64,000 bases of DNA from Robiginitomaculum sp. (GCA_002733605.1 NVWK01000012.1:142506-206505); one strand, 5' to 3'. Shown: positions 18,005 through 26,926, numbered from the stretch's first letter. Translations and numbers: made by a program. Notes: generated by a model not told the origin, from the letters alone.

Positions 18005-19138
18005 ATGGACGATAATTTCATACAAGGTCATGTGGCGGACGGATTTGAAGCCGTCAGGGATGTTTTCGCGGCCAATTTATCGGAAAACTCGGAAGCCGGT
18101 GCCGGATTTTGTGTGCTGAAAGACGGCGAATACCTTGTTGATCTTGTGGGCGGCACCAAAGACCGTCGCCAAAGCGAGCCTTGGCAGGCGGATACGCTGA
18201 TCCCCGTATTCTCGACCACCAAAGCCGTTAGCGCCCTTGTGATTGCGTGGCTGTGTGAACAAGATCGTCTGAACTATAATCTAACCGTGGCCAGCCTGTG
18301 GCCCGATTTCGCCCAACACGGCAAAGGAGATGTCACCATCGCCCAAGCCCTGTCCCATCAGGCTGGGCTTTCGGGCATTACGGAACCAATGGAGCCGGCG
18401 GACTGGTTTGACTGGGAGGGGATGTGTGCACGCCTCGCCGCCCAGAAACCGATTTGGGAACCGGGCAGCACAAGCGGGTATCATCCGGTCACTTACGGTT
18501 TTCTGGCGGGAGAAATTGCCCGTCTCGCGGACGCGAAAGGACGCAGCCTTGGGACGATCTTGCGCGAAGAGATTTGCCAGCCCGAAAACATAGACTTCTT
18601 CATCGGCACACCAGAAAGCGAACATGGTCGCTGTGCCGATTTGCACAAGCCCCGTGAAATGTCCGATCTGGGCGAGATTAACGCGGCCACCAAAGCCGCA
18701 TTTTTCGAGAAATGGTCATCCCCGGGTGGGCGCGGGACGCCCGCATGGCGCATGGCCGAGTTTGCAGGCGCGAATGGTCACGGCACCGCCAAAGCGATTA
18801 CGCGGTTGATGCAATTGGCGCTTGATGGTCATATCGGCGACACCCAGTATTTATCCGAATTTACGCTGTACGAACTGTCACGCCAGCGGTTTTCCGGCGA
18901 CAATCTCGTCCTGCCATTTGATCTGACGCTTGCGGCTGGGTTGATGATTAATCGCCCGAACCATTTCTACGGCCCTAACGAATCAACGCTTGGCCATAGT
19001 GGCTGGGGCGGGTCGTGTACCTTTGCCGATTCGGTTGCAGGGATTAGCTGTGCCTATGTGATGAACAAGCAAAGCAATGTGCTGATCGGTGATCCCCGCC
19101 CTCTACGGCTCATTGAAGCGTTATATGAATGCCTTTAA
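18005..19138 (+). CDS. Serine hydrolase, beta-lactamase (class C-like/EstB) family
   Basis: A 377-residue enzyme of the serine beta-lactamase fold. FSTTKAVSALV contains the SxxK nucleophile motif, SGYHPVTYG matches the YxN-type second motif region, and HSGWGGSCTF resembles the third motif (HxG) of carboxylesterase-like members such as EstB. No signal peptide is visible, so it is probably cytoplasmic and more likely an esterase or D-amino-peptidase relative than an antibiotic resistance enzyme. It overlaps the next small gene by ten bases. Confidence 0.85.
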   Translation: MDDNFIQGHVADGFEAVRDVFAANLSENSEAGAGFCVLKDGEYLVDLVGGTKDRRQSEPWQADTLIPVFSTTKAVSALVIAWLCEQDRLNYNLTVASLWPDFAQHGKGDVTIAQALSHQAGLSGITEPMEPADWFDWEGMCARLAAQKPIWEPGSTSGYHPVTYGFLAGEIARLADAKGRSLGTILREEICQPENIDFFIGTPESEHGRCADLHKPREMSDLGEINAATKAAFFEKWSSPGGRGTPAWRMAEFAGANGHGTAKAITRLMQLALDGHIGDTQYLSEFTLYELSRQRFSGDNLVLPFDLTLAAGLMINRPNHFYGPNESTLGHSGWGGSCTFADSVAGISCAYVMNKQSNVLIGDPRPLRLIEALYECL

Positions 19139-19359
19139 GCGCCGACGATAAAGAGAAAATTCTGGCTGTGCACAATGTCGGCCCAAAAACCCTCGCCCAG
19201 TTGGAAATGATCGGTATCGAAAGCTATTGCGAGCTTGCAGACGCAGACGCGGCAGATTTGCGTTTCAGGATCAATGCGGAGCTTGGCGGAAATTATTTCA
19301 ACGCGCTGGGTGAACGCGTGTTGGCTTCATTGATTGAAACGGCAAAAACCGGGACTTAA
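19129..19359 (+). CDS. Small helix-hairpin-helix protein
   Basis: A 76-residue protein dominated by a helix-hairpin-helix-like domain: NVGPKTLAQLEMIGIESYCELA is the GPxTxxxLxxxGI pattern seen in TfoX C-terminal and 'pathogenicity locus' (Cdd1-type) domains. Such domains usually bind DNA non-specifically. It overlaps the upstream serine hydrolase by ten bases, suggesting translational coupling, and its stop is nested in the stop of the convergent hydrolase. Specific function unknown. Confidence 0.65.
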   Translation: MPLSADDKEKILAVHNVGPKTLAQLEMIGIESYCELADADAADLRFRINAELGGNYFNALGERVLASLIETAKTGT

Positions 19360-20309
19360 ACCATTCTGCGCCCGAGCCAGTCGAGCAAGGTTTTGTTGAT
19401 CGCGTCTGGCTGTTCCCACATGGCCCAATGACCGCAATCTTCAACCGTATAGCGTTCCAGATCGGGCACGGTGGCAACCATTTGATCGGCGAATTCAGGC
19501 GGTAAAAATAGATCGCGGTCGGCGCTGATCATCAAGGAAGGCTGGGCAATATTTTTATCAAGTCCAGCGTCAAATTCCCAGTTGGCGCTGGTGTTACGGT
19601 ACAGATTGACCCCGCCGTGAAACCCGCTTTTGGCGTAGGCGTCAACATAAACCTGCATGTCCTCATCACCCATCACAGGACCGGACAATTCGGGGGCACC
19701 TGCGGCCAGATATTCTTCAAATTTTGGCATTAAATAATACATTTTGGAGGATGGCTTGCTGCCTTTGGGGACAGTGCGAAACATCATGCGGAAGAAAGCG
19801 GCCGGGTCTTGGGCAAACAGGGCTTCGGCCGTATCCGGTTCTTGAAAGGCAACAAAATAGTGATCGTCCCCGTGACGGTGCTTGAAAATTGTTAGAGGGT
19901 CAACGGGAGGACGGTTGACATGGGGGGTGCAAATACTGATCACGCCGCGCACACGGGCCTCGATCATACGGGCCGCATGCCAGACAATAATTCCGCCCCA
20001 ATCATGGCCACATAACACCACTTTTTCGATGCCGAGAACGTCCAATAGGCCCTCGATGTCCCCAACCAGTTTTTCAATGCCGTAAGCGTGTACATCTGTG
20101 GGGGCATCTGAGTTTCCGAATCCCCGCAAATCCATGGCGATCACACGGTATCCGGCCTGCGCCAAAGGCTCTATTTGATGGGCCCAGGAATAGGCTATTT
20201 CTGGCCAGCCATGGATCAGAAGCAGCGGCACGCCGTCTTGCGGCCCGGCCTGATAGGTTGCGATATTTATATCGTTTAATTTTATAATTTTGGGGTCTGG
20301 AAATCTCAT
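19356..20309 (-). CDS. Alpha/beta hydrolase, epoxide hydrolase-like
   Basis: A 317-residue alpha/beta hydrolase. The start at 20309 (MRFPDPKIIKLNDINIATY) is preferred to the longer frame because family similarity begins there. HGWPE supplies the oxyanion HGxP motif of epoxide hydrolases, and the nucleophile elbow is GHDWGG, so the nucleophile is Asp, as in epoxide hydrolases and haloalkane dehalogenases. The final catalytic His is in DCGHWAMWEQP. Substrate unknown. Convergent with the HhH gene, sharing a TTAA stop overlap. Confidence 0.85.
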   Translation of the reverse strand: MRFPDPKIIKLNDINIATYQAGPQDGVPLLLIHGWPEIAYSWAHQIEPLAQAGYRVIAMDLRGFGNSDAPTDVHAYGIEKLVGDIEGLLDVLGIEKVVLCGHDWGGIIVWHAARMIEARVRGVISICTPHVNRPPVDPLTIFKHRHGDDHYFVAFQEPDTAEALFAQDPAAFFRMMFRTVPKGSKPSSKMYYLMPKFEEYLAAGAPELSGPVMGDEDMQVYVDAYAKSGFHGGVNLYRNTSANWEFDAGLDKNIAQPSLMISADRDLFLPPEFADQMVATVPDLERYTVEDCGHWAMWEQPDAINKTLLDWLGRRMV

Positions 20310-20389
20310 ATGTGTGAATTTGGCCACAAATTGAGATAAAGGGAAGCAAAAACCTACTGTTTTGCACAAAAATCACAAAAAAACCCTAG

Positions 20390-20445
20390 ACGGACGGACA
20401 AGGAGCCGCTACACCCCCCGCACATCAAGGATTCAGGCCGTCCGT
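20390..20445. repeat. Long-range inverted repeat in rpsU leader
   Basis: ACGGACGG (20390-20397) and CCGTCCGT (20438-20445) are perfect arms 40 bases apart in the 180-base region before rpsU. A structured leader is possible; no described ribosomal leader was recognised. Confidence 0.3.
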
Positions 20446-20489
20446 AATGTATGCGGTAACGGTTATTTTTATTTACGGTAAGGCACCAC

Positions 20490-20726
20490 ATGGTTGAAAT
20501 TTACGTGCGCCAGAACAATGTCGATCAGGCATTACGCGCTTTGAAAAAGAAATTGCAGAATGAAGGCATTTTGCGCGAAATGAAAGCCCGTAAGCACTAC
20601 GAAAAACCATCCGAGAAACGCGTTCGCGAACAAGCTGAAGCGGTACGTCGTGCGCGCAAACTGGCACGTAAACGGGCCCAACTTGAAGGCCTTATCCCAA
20701 TGAAGAAGCGTCCACCGCGTCGTTAG
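20490..20726 (+). CDS. rpsU: 30S ribosomal protein S21
   Basis: bS21 of 78 residues, highly basic, with the family start [20 protein letters not shown] and [14 protein letters not shown]21 sits near the anti-Shine-Dalgarno end of 16S rRNA and helps initiation. The gene stands alone with a leader upstream and a clear terminator 27 bases after the stop. Confidence 0.97.
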   Translation: MVEIYVRQNNVDQALRALKKKLQNEGILREMKARKHYEKPSEKRVREQAEAVRRARKLARKRAQLEGLIPMKKRPPRR

Positions 20727-20752
20727 ACCAACGCTCTACATTGTTAGAATAC

Positions 20753-20782
20753 AAAAAGCTGCATTTCGATGCGGCTTTTTTA
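20753..20782 (+). terminator. Terminator after rpsU
   Basis: AAAAGCTGCAT and ATGCGGCTTTT form a stem with one wobble/mismatch around a TTCG tetraloop, followed by T residues. Confidence 0.9.
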
Positions 20783-20902
20783 TTGGCTCCTGAACTTGTG
20801 GCTTGCCCTGAAGTTGTGACTTGCAATGAGCTAATTTACGCCTACAATTCAAAAAAATGATCGGATAACCGGCTCAACTCTTTTTCGGGAAAGTCTCACA
20901 TT

Positions 20903-22561
20903 ATGTCCATCTCTATATCTAAATACCTTTATGCCTCTCCGCTGATCTGCGCGACCTTATTGCTTGCCGCGTGCGGTGGCGGCGGTGGATCTTCAACGCC
21001 CACGGTCACGCCCCCTCCTCCCCCGCCCCCACCAACAAACACCGGACCAACATGGACAAATGGTGTCTTTGCGGCCGAAGGGGATTTCAAAAACAGATGT
21101 GCCGTACCGCGCACCGGTACCAATCCTGCAACAGGAAATGCCTATCCCGATATAGCGGGCTCGATCTTATATGAAAACCATTGGCTTCGTTCATGGAGCA
21201 ATAATACCTATCTGTGGTATAGCGAGATTACGGATCTTGATCCGGAACCCTACACAGACCCGCTTGCCTATTTTGACATTCTCAAAACCACAGCCGTAAC
21301 AGGTTCCGGCACCCCGAAAGATCAATTCCATTTTAATATTCCAACGGATGAATACCAGCAAACTGTATCCAGTGGAACCTCGGCAGGATATGGGGCAGAA
21401 TTCGCATTGATTTCTACAAGTGTGCCGCGCGAAATTCGCGTTGCCTTTACAGAACCAAACTCCCCTGCCACGAGCGCGCCTGCAAATTTGTTACGCGGCA
21501 GTGAAATTCTTGCAATTGACGGGGTTGATGCCGTTAACGGGGGAACGCAAGCCGATGTCGATGTGCTGAATGCCGGTTTATTTCCAAGCGGTCTTAACGA
21601 ATCTCATTCGTTTACTGTGCGCGATGTAGGCAGTGCTACCACGCGGACGTTTTCAATGACTTCGACCACGATCACAACCCAGCCAGTTCAGACAATCAAG
21701 ACGATTAGCACGGCCAATGGCCCGGTCGGGTATATGATGTTTAGCACATTTGGCACAGCAAGCGCCGAAGAACAGCTCTTTAATGCGGTGAGCTTGCTGG
21801 CTGCGGACAATATTACCGAACTTGTTTTGGATTTGCGCTATAATGGTGGCGGGTTTTTGGATATTGCCGGCGAACTTGGCTATATGATCGCAGGCACGGC
21901 CCAGAGCACGGGTAAAACCTTTGATGCCATAACTTTTAATGACAAACACACAACTACAAACCCTGTAACTGGTGCGGCGCTCAGCCCGACCCCTTTCCAC
22001 TCGACGACACAAGGGTTTTCGCTGGCTTCTGGGCAAACACTTCCGGCCTTAAATCTTAGTCGCGTCTATATTCTCTCCACGTCAAACACCTGTTCGGCCA
22101 GTGAAGCCGTGATCAACGGCTTGCGCGGTATTGATGTTGATGTGGTGCTTATCGGGTCAACCACATGCGGTAAACCATACGGGTTTTATGCCACGGACAA
22201 TTGCGGAGAGACCTATTTCTCCATTCAGTTCAAAGGCGCCAATGACAAAGGGTTTGGCGAGTATTCAGACGGGTTTACCCCTATGAACACCCCGTCTGCC
22301 ACCGGAGAACTGGTTGCAGGCTGTGCGGTCGCGGATGATTTCAGCAAGCCGCTTGGGGACGAGACTGAAGGCATGTTAAGTGCAGCGCTGGGGCATATGC
22401 CAGGCGGGGCCTGTCCTGCCCCCACGACGTCCCAACGGGCCGAGCAAGCGCCAAACGTCAAAGGTGCCGACGCGACAGCGCTTATGCAGTCCCCACGTCT
22501 GAGACGCAGAACGCAAATGCAACAAAACACGATCTTGACGGCACCGGAAACGAAAAATTAG
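20903..22561 (+). CDS. S41 family peptidase lipoprotein (C-terminal processing peptidase-like)
   Basis: A 552-residue lipoprotein: lipobox LLAACG near residue 23, then a Gly run and a poly-Pro linker. A PDZ-like segment (GSEILAIDGVDAVN) is followed by the S41 core: ELVLDLRYNGGGF, STSNTCSASEAVINGLRG with the probable catalytic Ser, and GSTTCGKPYGFY with the Lys. S41 peptidases of this tailspecific type trim periplasmic or surface proteins. Several Cys may form disulfides. Followed 20 bases later by a small lipoprotein, possibly in one operon. Confidence 0.87.
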   Translation: MSISISKYLYASPLICATLLLAACGGGGGSSTPTVTPPPPPPPPTNTGPTWTNGVFAAEGDFKNRCAVPRTGTNPATGNAYPDIAGSILYENHWLRSWSNNTYLWYSEITDLDPEPYTDPLAYFDILKTTAVTGSGTPKDQFHFNIPTDEYQQTVSSGTSAGYGAEFALISTSVPREIRVAFTEPNSPATSAPANLLRGSEILAIDGVDAVNGGTQADVDVLNAGLFPSGLNESHSFTVRDVGSATTRTFSMTSTTITTQPVQTIKTISTANGPVGYMMFSTFGTASAEEQLFNAVSLLAADNITELVLDLRYNGGGFLDIAGELGYMIAGTAQSTGKTFDAITFNDKHTTTNPVTGAALSPTPFHSTTQGFSLASGQTLPALNLSRVYILSTSNTCSASEAVINGLRGIDVDVVLIGSTTCGKPYGFYATDNCGETYFSIQFKGANDKGFGEYSDGFTPMNTPSATGELVAGCAVADDFSKPLGDETEGMLSAALGHMPGGACPAPTTSQRAEQAPNVKGADATALMQSPRLRRRTQMQQNTILTAPETKN

Positions 22562-22581
22562 TCCAAAACAGGGAACTCACT

Positions 22582-22974
22582 ATGAGAAAACTTTCTTCCA
22601 GCCTGTGTCTAACGGTTTTATCTGTAGCCTTGTTCGGAGCCTGTAATACCATGGCCAAAACGGCAGGCCTACCGGCCGTGCTCTCCGCCCCGTCAGAAGC
22701 GACCTTGCCCGTATTAACGTCTGCCGTCTCGCAGGCGTTAAACGGGCGCTCTGTCTTGCTGGGCGCAGACAGTTTGACGACCCGTTCCACACTCATTATC
22801 GAGCGCAAAATCCACATTGGCCCTGACGGGCATCCGATTATGGGCCGTTCAACCGAAAAACCGGATCATTTCCAACTGCTTAAGCGTGGAGATTTGTGTT
22901 ATTTACGTCACGAAGAAACCGGCAATGAGCAGGTTTTGGAAAATGTAAAATGCGGTGTTGAGGACAAAGGGTAA
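22582..22974 (+). CDS. Hypothetical lipoprotein
   Basis: A 130-residue protein with lipobox LFGACN (Cys near residue 21). The mature part has no recognised domain; the C-terminal half GDLCYLRHEETGNEQVLENVKC has two Cys that could pair. AGGGA precedes the ATG. It lies 20 bases after the S41 peptidase gene and may be its partner or substrate; that is inference from position only. Confidence 0.65.
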   Translation: MRKLSSSLCLTVLSVALFGACNTMAKTAGLPAVLSAPSEATLPVLTSAVSQALNGRSVLLGADSLTTRSTLIIERKIHIGPDGHPIMGRSTEKPDHFQLLKRGDLCYLRHEETGNEQVLENVKCGVEDKG

Positions 22975-22978
22975 GCCC

Positions 22979-24001
22979 CTATTTTTTCAACAGACCTTTA
23001 TTGACCAAGACTTCCGCGATTTGCACCGCGTTCAAGGCTGCACCTTTGCGTAAATTATCGGCAACAACCCACAAGTTCAGAGTATTGTCTTGGGTGCTGT
23101 CTTCGCGGATGCGCGAGATGTAGGTCGCAAACTCGCCAGCAGATTCGGCCGGGGTCATATACCCACCCTCTTCTTCGGGCTTGTCCCAAACCATTATGCC
23201 CGGACTTTCGCGCAAGATTGCACGGGCTTCATCAGCGCTCAGCTCTTCTTCAAACTCGATATTAATCGCTTCGGCGTGACCGATAAAGGTCGGTACGCGC
23301 ACACAGGTGGCCGTGACTTTAATTTTGGGGTCGAGAATTTTCATGGTCTCGGCCTTCATTTTCCATTCTTCTTTAGTATCGCCGCCGTCCATAAACTCAT
23401 CGATTTGCGGGATCACATTAAAGGCGATCTGTTTGGGGAACACATTCGGGGTCGGATCATCATTAACATAAATGCCTTTGGTTTGTATCCACAGCTCGTC
23501 CATGGCGGCTCTGCCACCACCGGACACACTTTGATACGTCGAGACCACAACCCGCTTGATCGTGGCACGATCATGCAAAGGTTTCAGCGCGACAACCATC
23601 TGGATGGTCGAGCAGTTCGGGTTGGCGATAATGCCTTTTTTGGTATAGCCACTGACCGCGTCTGCATTGACCTCCGGCACCACCAAAGGCACATCCGGGT
23701 CCATACGCCATGTGGAGGAATTGTCGATCACAACGGCACCAGCGGCCACGATGATAGGTGACCATTTTTTAGAGGCCGTACCGCCTGCGCTCATCAGGGC
23801 AATATCGATCAGGGAAAAATCGAACTGTTCAATGTCATGACATTTCAGTTCCCGATCCCCATAGCTTACGATACGTCCCAAGGAACGGCGCGTCGCGACC
23901 GCATAAACATTGTCTATGTCCAGATCACTTTCGTCCAAAATGGTCAGAATTTCGGTGCCCACATTTCCGGTTGCACCAACCACCGCAATATTTAAACCCA
24001 T
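22979..24001 (-). CDS. asd: Aspartate-semialdehyde dehydrogenase
   Basis: Asd, 340 residues, reduces aspartyl phosphate to aspartate semialdehyde with NADPH for lysine/diaminopimelate, threonine and methionine synthesis. The start MGLNIAVVGATGNVG at 24001 gives the Rossmann GATGNVG motif; the active-site Cys130 is in NPNCST, and TASKKW and SVSGGGRAAM are present. A longer frame upstream lacks family sequence. Convergent with the small lipoprotein, four bases apart. Confidence 0.97.
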   Translation of the reverse strand: MGLNIAVVGATGNVGTEILTILDESDLDIDNVYAVATRRSLGRIVSYGDRELKCHDIEQFDFSLIDIALMSAGGTASKKWSPIIVAAGAVVIDNSSTWRMDPDVPLVVPEVNADAVSGYTKKGIIANPNCSTIQMVVALKPLHDRATIKRVVVSTYQSVSGGGRAAMDELWIQTKGIYVNDDPTPNVFPKQIAFNVIPQIDEFMDGGDTKEEWKMKAETMKILDPKIKVTATCVRVPTFIGHAEAINIEFEEELSADEARAILRESPGIMVWDKPEEEGGYMTPAESAGEFATYISRIREDSTQDNTLNLWVVADNLRKGAALNAVQIAEVLVNKGLLKK

Positions 24002-24017
24002 TGTTCTAACCTTTGTC

Positions 24018-24383
24018 TTAGCCTTTATTCGAATACCGTCGCCAGACGGCATATCCAGCTATGGCAACAAAAGCAATACCTCCTAGATCAAGAATAGAAA
24101 AATTTCCTAAAAAGGCCTCTGTCATAGCATTTTCTGCCGAGGTTTCACCGGTTGATGGCGTGGATTGGGCCGCCTGTGCTGTCTCGGTGAACATATAGAA
24201 AAACAAAAACGCCAAAAGCATGCCGAAACCGGCCACGCCAAAGATCAACCGCATGAACCGGTCTTCTTTCCTCGCGGCCTGACGACGGCGCATTTCGGCC
24301 GCGCGTGAGCGCCTGAACATACGCTGCGAGGGGCGTTCATAAGGCTTGGAATAGTCCTTGTCCTGTTTTTTGGATTTTGGCAT
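24018..24383 (-). CDS. Small membrane protein, hypothetical
   Basis: A 121-residue protein with a strongly basic N-terminus (KKQDKDYSKPYERPSQR then Arg-rich), one hydrophobic helix near 47-64, a Ser/Thr/Ala linker and a second helix near 92-110 (LDLGGIAFVAIAGYAVW). The start at 24383 is supported by GAAGAGAT upstream. Family not recognised. It precedes asd by 16 bases and is probably cotranscribed; divergent from the cysteine-rich gene at 24451. Confidence 0.65.
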   Translation of the reverse strand: MPKSKKQDKDYSKPYERPSQRMFRRSRAAEMRRRQAARKEDRFMRLIFGVAGFGMLLAFLFFYMFTETAQAAQSTPSTGETSAENAMTEAFLGNFSILDLGGIAFVAIAGYAVWRRYSNKG

Positions 24384-24450
24384 ATCTATCTCTTCACTTG
24401 ATCTGCAATGCACAATTGCGGCGTGTCTGGCTTTCCTCTATACTTACGCC

Positions 24451-24960
24451 ATGCATATACTGAAATATAGTCTGATATTCCTCTTGATGCTCGGCTTGGC
24501 GTTCGTCTCGACCCAAGCGTCTGCGCGCGATGGTGCGAAGGAAAGTGCCCAGGAAAAGGCCAAGGAAAACAACGATCATGTACAGATGAAAGATGACGCT
24601 CTACGGACGGTGTTTTCGAACACCGTTATGGTCGGTGAATACCGGACATACCGGGACATCACCAAGACCTTTACTTACAGGGAATTTCACACCGTAGACG
24701 GCACAACCGATTATAAAGAAGGCCGCAAACACGAGGACGGTTTGTGGAAAATCATTGGCGGAGATAAAATTTGCTATAAATATCCCAACAGCGATTATTA
24801 CACCCACACTTATTGTTTCTTCGTCTATGAGTTCGAGGGCTGTTATTATAAATTTACGCCTTCCAATATGACATTGCGGGGCCCGCGTTCCTGGAATTCA
24901 TGGTCTTCACGCGCCGTGCGTGAAGGCAGTGGCCACTCCTGTGCGGCGGCAGTCGGGTAA
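24451..24960 (+). CDS. Cysteine-rich secreted protein, tandem paralog A
   Basis: A 169-residue exported protein. The start at 24451 begins a signal peptide (MHILKYSLIFLLMLG, cleavage near ASA). The mature protein shares with its two downstream neighbours the pattern REFHTVDGTTDYKEG, GLWKIIGGDKICYKYPN, YCFFVYE, CYYKF, RGPRSW and a final SGHSCAAAVG. Three or four conserved Cys suggest periplasmic disulfides. Family unrecognised; it recalls small DUF995-type lipocalin-like proteins of alphaproteobacteria, but weakly. First of three genes in one operon. Confidence 0.7.
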   Translation: MHILKYSLIFLLMLGLAFVSTQASARDGAKESAQEKAKENNDHVQMKDDALRTVFSNTVMVGEYRTYRDITKTFTYREFHTVDGTTDYKEGRKHEDGLWKIIGGDKICYKYPNSDYYTHTYCFFVYEFEGCYYKFTPSNMTLRGPRSWNSWSSRAVREGSGHSCAAAVG

Positions 24961-24968
24961 GGCGGGTT

Positions 24969-25445
24969 ATGAAAACCATATATAGTGCCCTCATTCGTAT
25001 GGCTGTGCTGTGTGGCCTTTTCTACGGCAATGCAGCCTACGCCGATGATGAACCGGAGTATGTGCCTTTGAACAAAAGCCAGTATGAGAAGCTTTTGTCT
25101 GGCCATGTGATTAAAGGGGAATACCGCTTTATGCGGGAACGGACGAAAACCTTTAGGTTTTCCGAGCTACACCGCGCAGACGGAACAACCGATTACAAGG
25201 AAGGCAAGCTGCGGATCAAAGGCATATGGTATACTGTAGGCGAGAGGAAAGTGTGTTATAAATATCCGGGCAGTGTCGTGATGGGCGGGTCTATCTCGTG
25301 TTTTTGGGTCTATAAATCCGAAGACTGTTATTATGGCTATAATATAGGGCAAATGAGCTTGAACGGGCCGCGAAATTATAATGACTGGGCTGCCCGTTGG
25401 GTGTTGGAAGGCAGTGGCGGGTCTTGCGCCGCCCCGGTCAGTTAG
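24969..25445 (+). CDS. Cysteine-rich secreted protein, tandem paralog B
   Basis: A 158-residue paralog of the preceding gene, eight bases downstream. A signal peptide ends near AYA at residue 25. The core shows SELHRADGTTDYKEGK, YTVGERKVCYKYPG, SCFWVYKSEDCYYGY and NGPRNYNDW, with the closing SGGSCAAPVS. Compared with A and C it lacks the acidic spacer before the first block and has a basic/aromatic substitution in the YCFFVY block, so it has diverged furthest. Function unknown; cotranscription is likely from spacing. Confidence 0.7.
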   Translation: MKTIYSALIRMAVLCGLFYGNAAYADDEPEYVPLNKSQYEKLLSGHVIKGEYRFMRERTKTFRFSELHRADGTTDYKEGKLRIKGIWYTVGERKVCYKYPGSVVMGGSISCFWVYKSEDCYYGYNIGQMSLNGPRNYNDWAARWVLEGSGGSCAAPVS

Positions 25446-25449
25446 CCCC

Positions 25450-25929
25450 GTGAAAACTCAAGCCACCCTTTTTATGTTCACCGTAATGGCTTTGCCTTAT
25501 TTGGCATATGCTGCGCCCCCGCCGGACACCCAGCCAGATCACACGCAAGTAAAGGGGGACGCGTTACGGGCCGTTTTTGACAACACAAAGGTGCTGAGCG
25601 AGTATCGGAACTTCAAGGGTATTCATGAAAACGGCTATGATTTTACCGAGTTTCATCACAGAAACGGGACAACCAGTTACACCGAAATCGGGGCTAAAAC
25701 AGAACGGGGTCTGTGGAAAATTATCGGCGAGGATAAAATCTGTTATACATATCCCAACACCGATGCCTTTACCCAGACCTATTGTTTTTTCGTCTATCAG
25801 CAAGATAAATGCTATTATAATTACAGCCTCAACGCCATGACGATACACGGCCCCAGAAACTGGAGTCTATGGACATCACGGTTTGTACGCGAAGGAGACG
25901 GCGGAAGCTGTGCTGATCCGGTTGGCTAG
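25450..25929 (+). CDS. Cysteine-rich secreted protein, tandem paralog C
   Basis: A 159-residue paralog starting at a GTG five bases after the previous stop; an ATG at 25474 inside the signal peptide is possible. Hydrophobic core LFMFTVMALPYLAYA, cleavage near AYA. Shared blocks: TEFHHRNGTTSYTEIG, GLWKIIGEDKICYTYPN, YCFFVYQQDKCYYNY, HGPRNW and GDGGSCADPVG. Its CTAG stop is shared with the convergent metallo-beta-lactamase gene. Role unknown. Confidence 0.7.
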   Translation: MKTQATLFMFTVMALPYLAYAAPPPDTQPDHTQVKGDALRAVFDNTKVLSEYRNFKGIHENGYDFTEFHHRNGTTSYTEIGAKTERGLWKIIGEDKICYTYPNTDAFTQTYCFFVYQQDKCYYNYSLNAMTIHGPRNWSLWTSRFVREGDGGSCADPVG

Positions 25930-26840
25930 GGCTGCGGTTCTGGTTGCGTTTGCATGGCAGTTTCAAGCGAGGCTTCAAATGCTTTTTCCAACCCTTGCAT
26001 CATTTCCGGAAAGCCTTTCCTGTCAATAAATGCGAGGGTGTTGCCATTCAGTTGCGCCGTGCGCTTGGCGTCCATATCGAAGAAACTTGGGTGGTTTGAA
26101 AAGAAAACATCTGGACGCCAGTCGCGGGTTTTTTGAAATGTTTTGCGGTAATCTTCGACAATGCCTTCATATTGGGGCGGGTTCAGACGGTTGCCCGCAA
26201 CCGTTGCACTGCAAAAGAACAGAGCGTCGTAGGACACATTTTGTTCAGTAACACGCATGCCCCAGGACGTGCATCCACGCGTATGGCCCGGTGTGATACT
26301 TGCTGTGAGCGTTATATTACCAAGTTGAACGGTTTCCCCGTCTCCAATAATTTGATCTACGGATACGGGCGGCGCGGTGTATCTAAGGATGTCCTCGGCC
26401 CCAAGGTAAAATCCACCCTCTAGTGCAGAACGGTCGCCTTCGCTGGCAATCAACCGGGCACCGCTTTTGGTCTTCAACGCTGCCAATCCCCCGGAATGAT
26501 CGAAATGGGCATGCGAGTTGAGAAGAATTTTCACGTCGCGAAGATCAAACCCGAGCGCTTTGATATTATCAGCAATGAGCTGTGCATTTTGTGGCAGCCC
26601 GCCATCAATCAGGACATGGCCTTTATCAGACGTGATCAGGAAGCTTGCAATGCCTTTTGTGCCCACATAATGGATGTTACCGATCATTTTATAGGGCGTC
26701 ATATCCTCTACCCATGACGGGTTAGACACGCCCCATTGATCCCAAGGTTGCTTAGCCGTATTTTCGGATGCCATAGCCGTGTTTAAAACCGTCGTAACTG
26801 CAAAGGTGCCAATGATCATACCCCATAAATATTCACGCAT
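25926..26840 (-). CDS. Subclass B3-like metallo-beta-lactamase
   Basis: A 304-residue exported metallo-hydrolase; the start at 26840 follows GAGGAG. The signal peptide ends near AMAS (about 25). Zinc ligands are His110, His112, Asp114, His115 (NSHAHFDHSGG), His186 (TPGHTRGC) and His250 (SNHPSFF), the arrangement of subclass B3 enzymes. LASEGDRSAL and the two-zinc geometry agree. Known B3 enzymes hydrolyse penicillins, cephalosporins and carbapenems; environmental relatives with other substrates also exist, so activity is not proven. Divergent from an esterase gene. Confidence 0.82.
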   Translation of the reverse strand: MREYLWGMIIGTFAVTTVLNTAMASENTAKQPWDQWGVSNPSWVEDMTPYKMIGNIHYVGTKGIASFLITSDKGHVLIDGGLPQNAQLIADNIKALGFDLRDVKILLNSHAHFDHSGGLAALKTKSGARLIASEGDRSALEGGFYLGAEDILRYTAPPVSVDQIIGDGETVQLGNITLTASITPGHTRGCTSWGMRVTEQNVSYDALFFCSATVAGNRLNPPQYEGIVEDYRKTFQKTRDWRPDVFFSNHPSFFDMDAKRTAQLNGNTLAFIDRKGFPEMMQGLEKAFEASLETAMQTQPEPQP

Positions 26841-26912
26841 ATTGCTCTCCTCAATGTTTTGCACCCAATATCTCTAAACCCATAATTTGGCAATTTTAGG
26901 GCAATGTTGCCT

Positions 26913-26926
26913 GTATTTCAAAATAC
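26913..26926. promoter_or_regulatory. Palindrome in B3 lactamase/esterase divergent region
   Basis: GTATTT and AAATAC flank CA in the 152-base region between the two divergent starts. Possible operator; arms of six bases only. Confidence 0.2.

Noticed and set aside
23090..23761. Plus-strand open frame of 223 codons opposite asd
   Set aside because: It is the complement of a clearly conserved gene and encodes no known protein.
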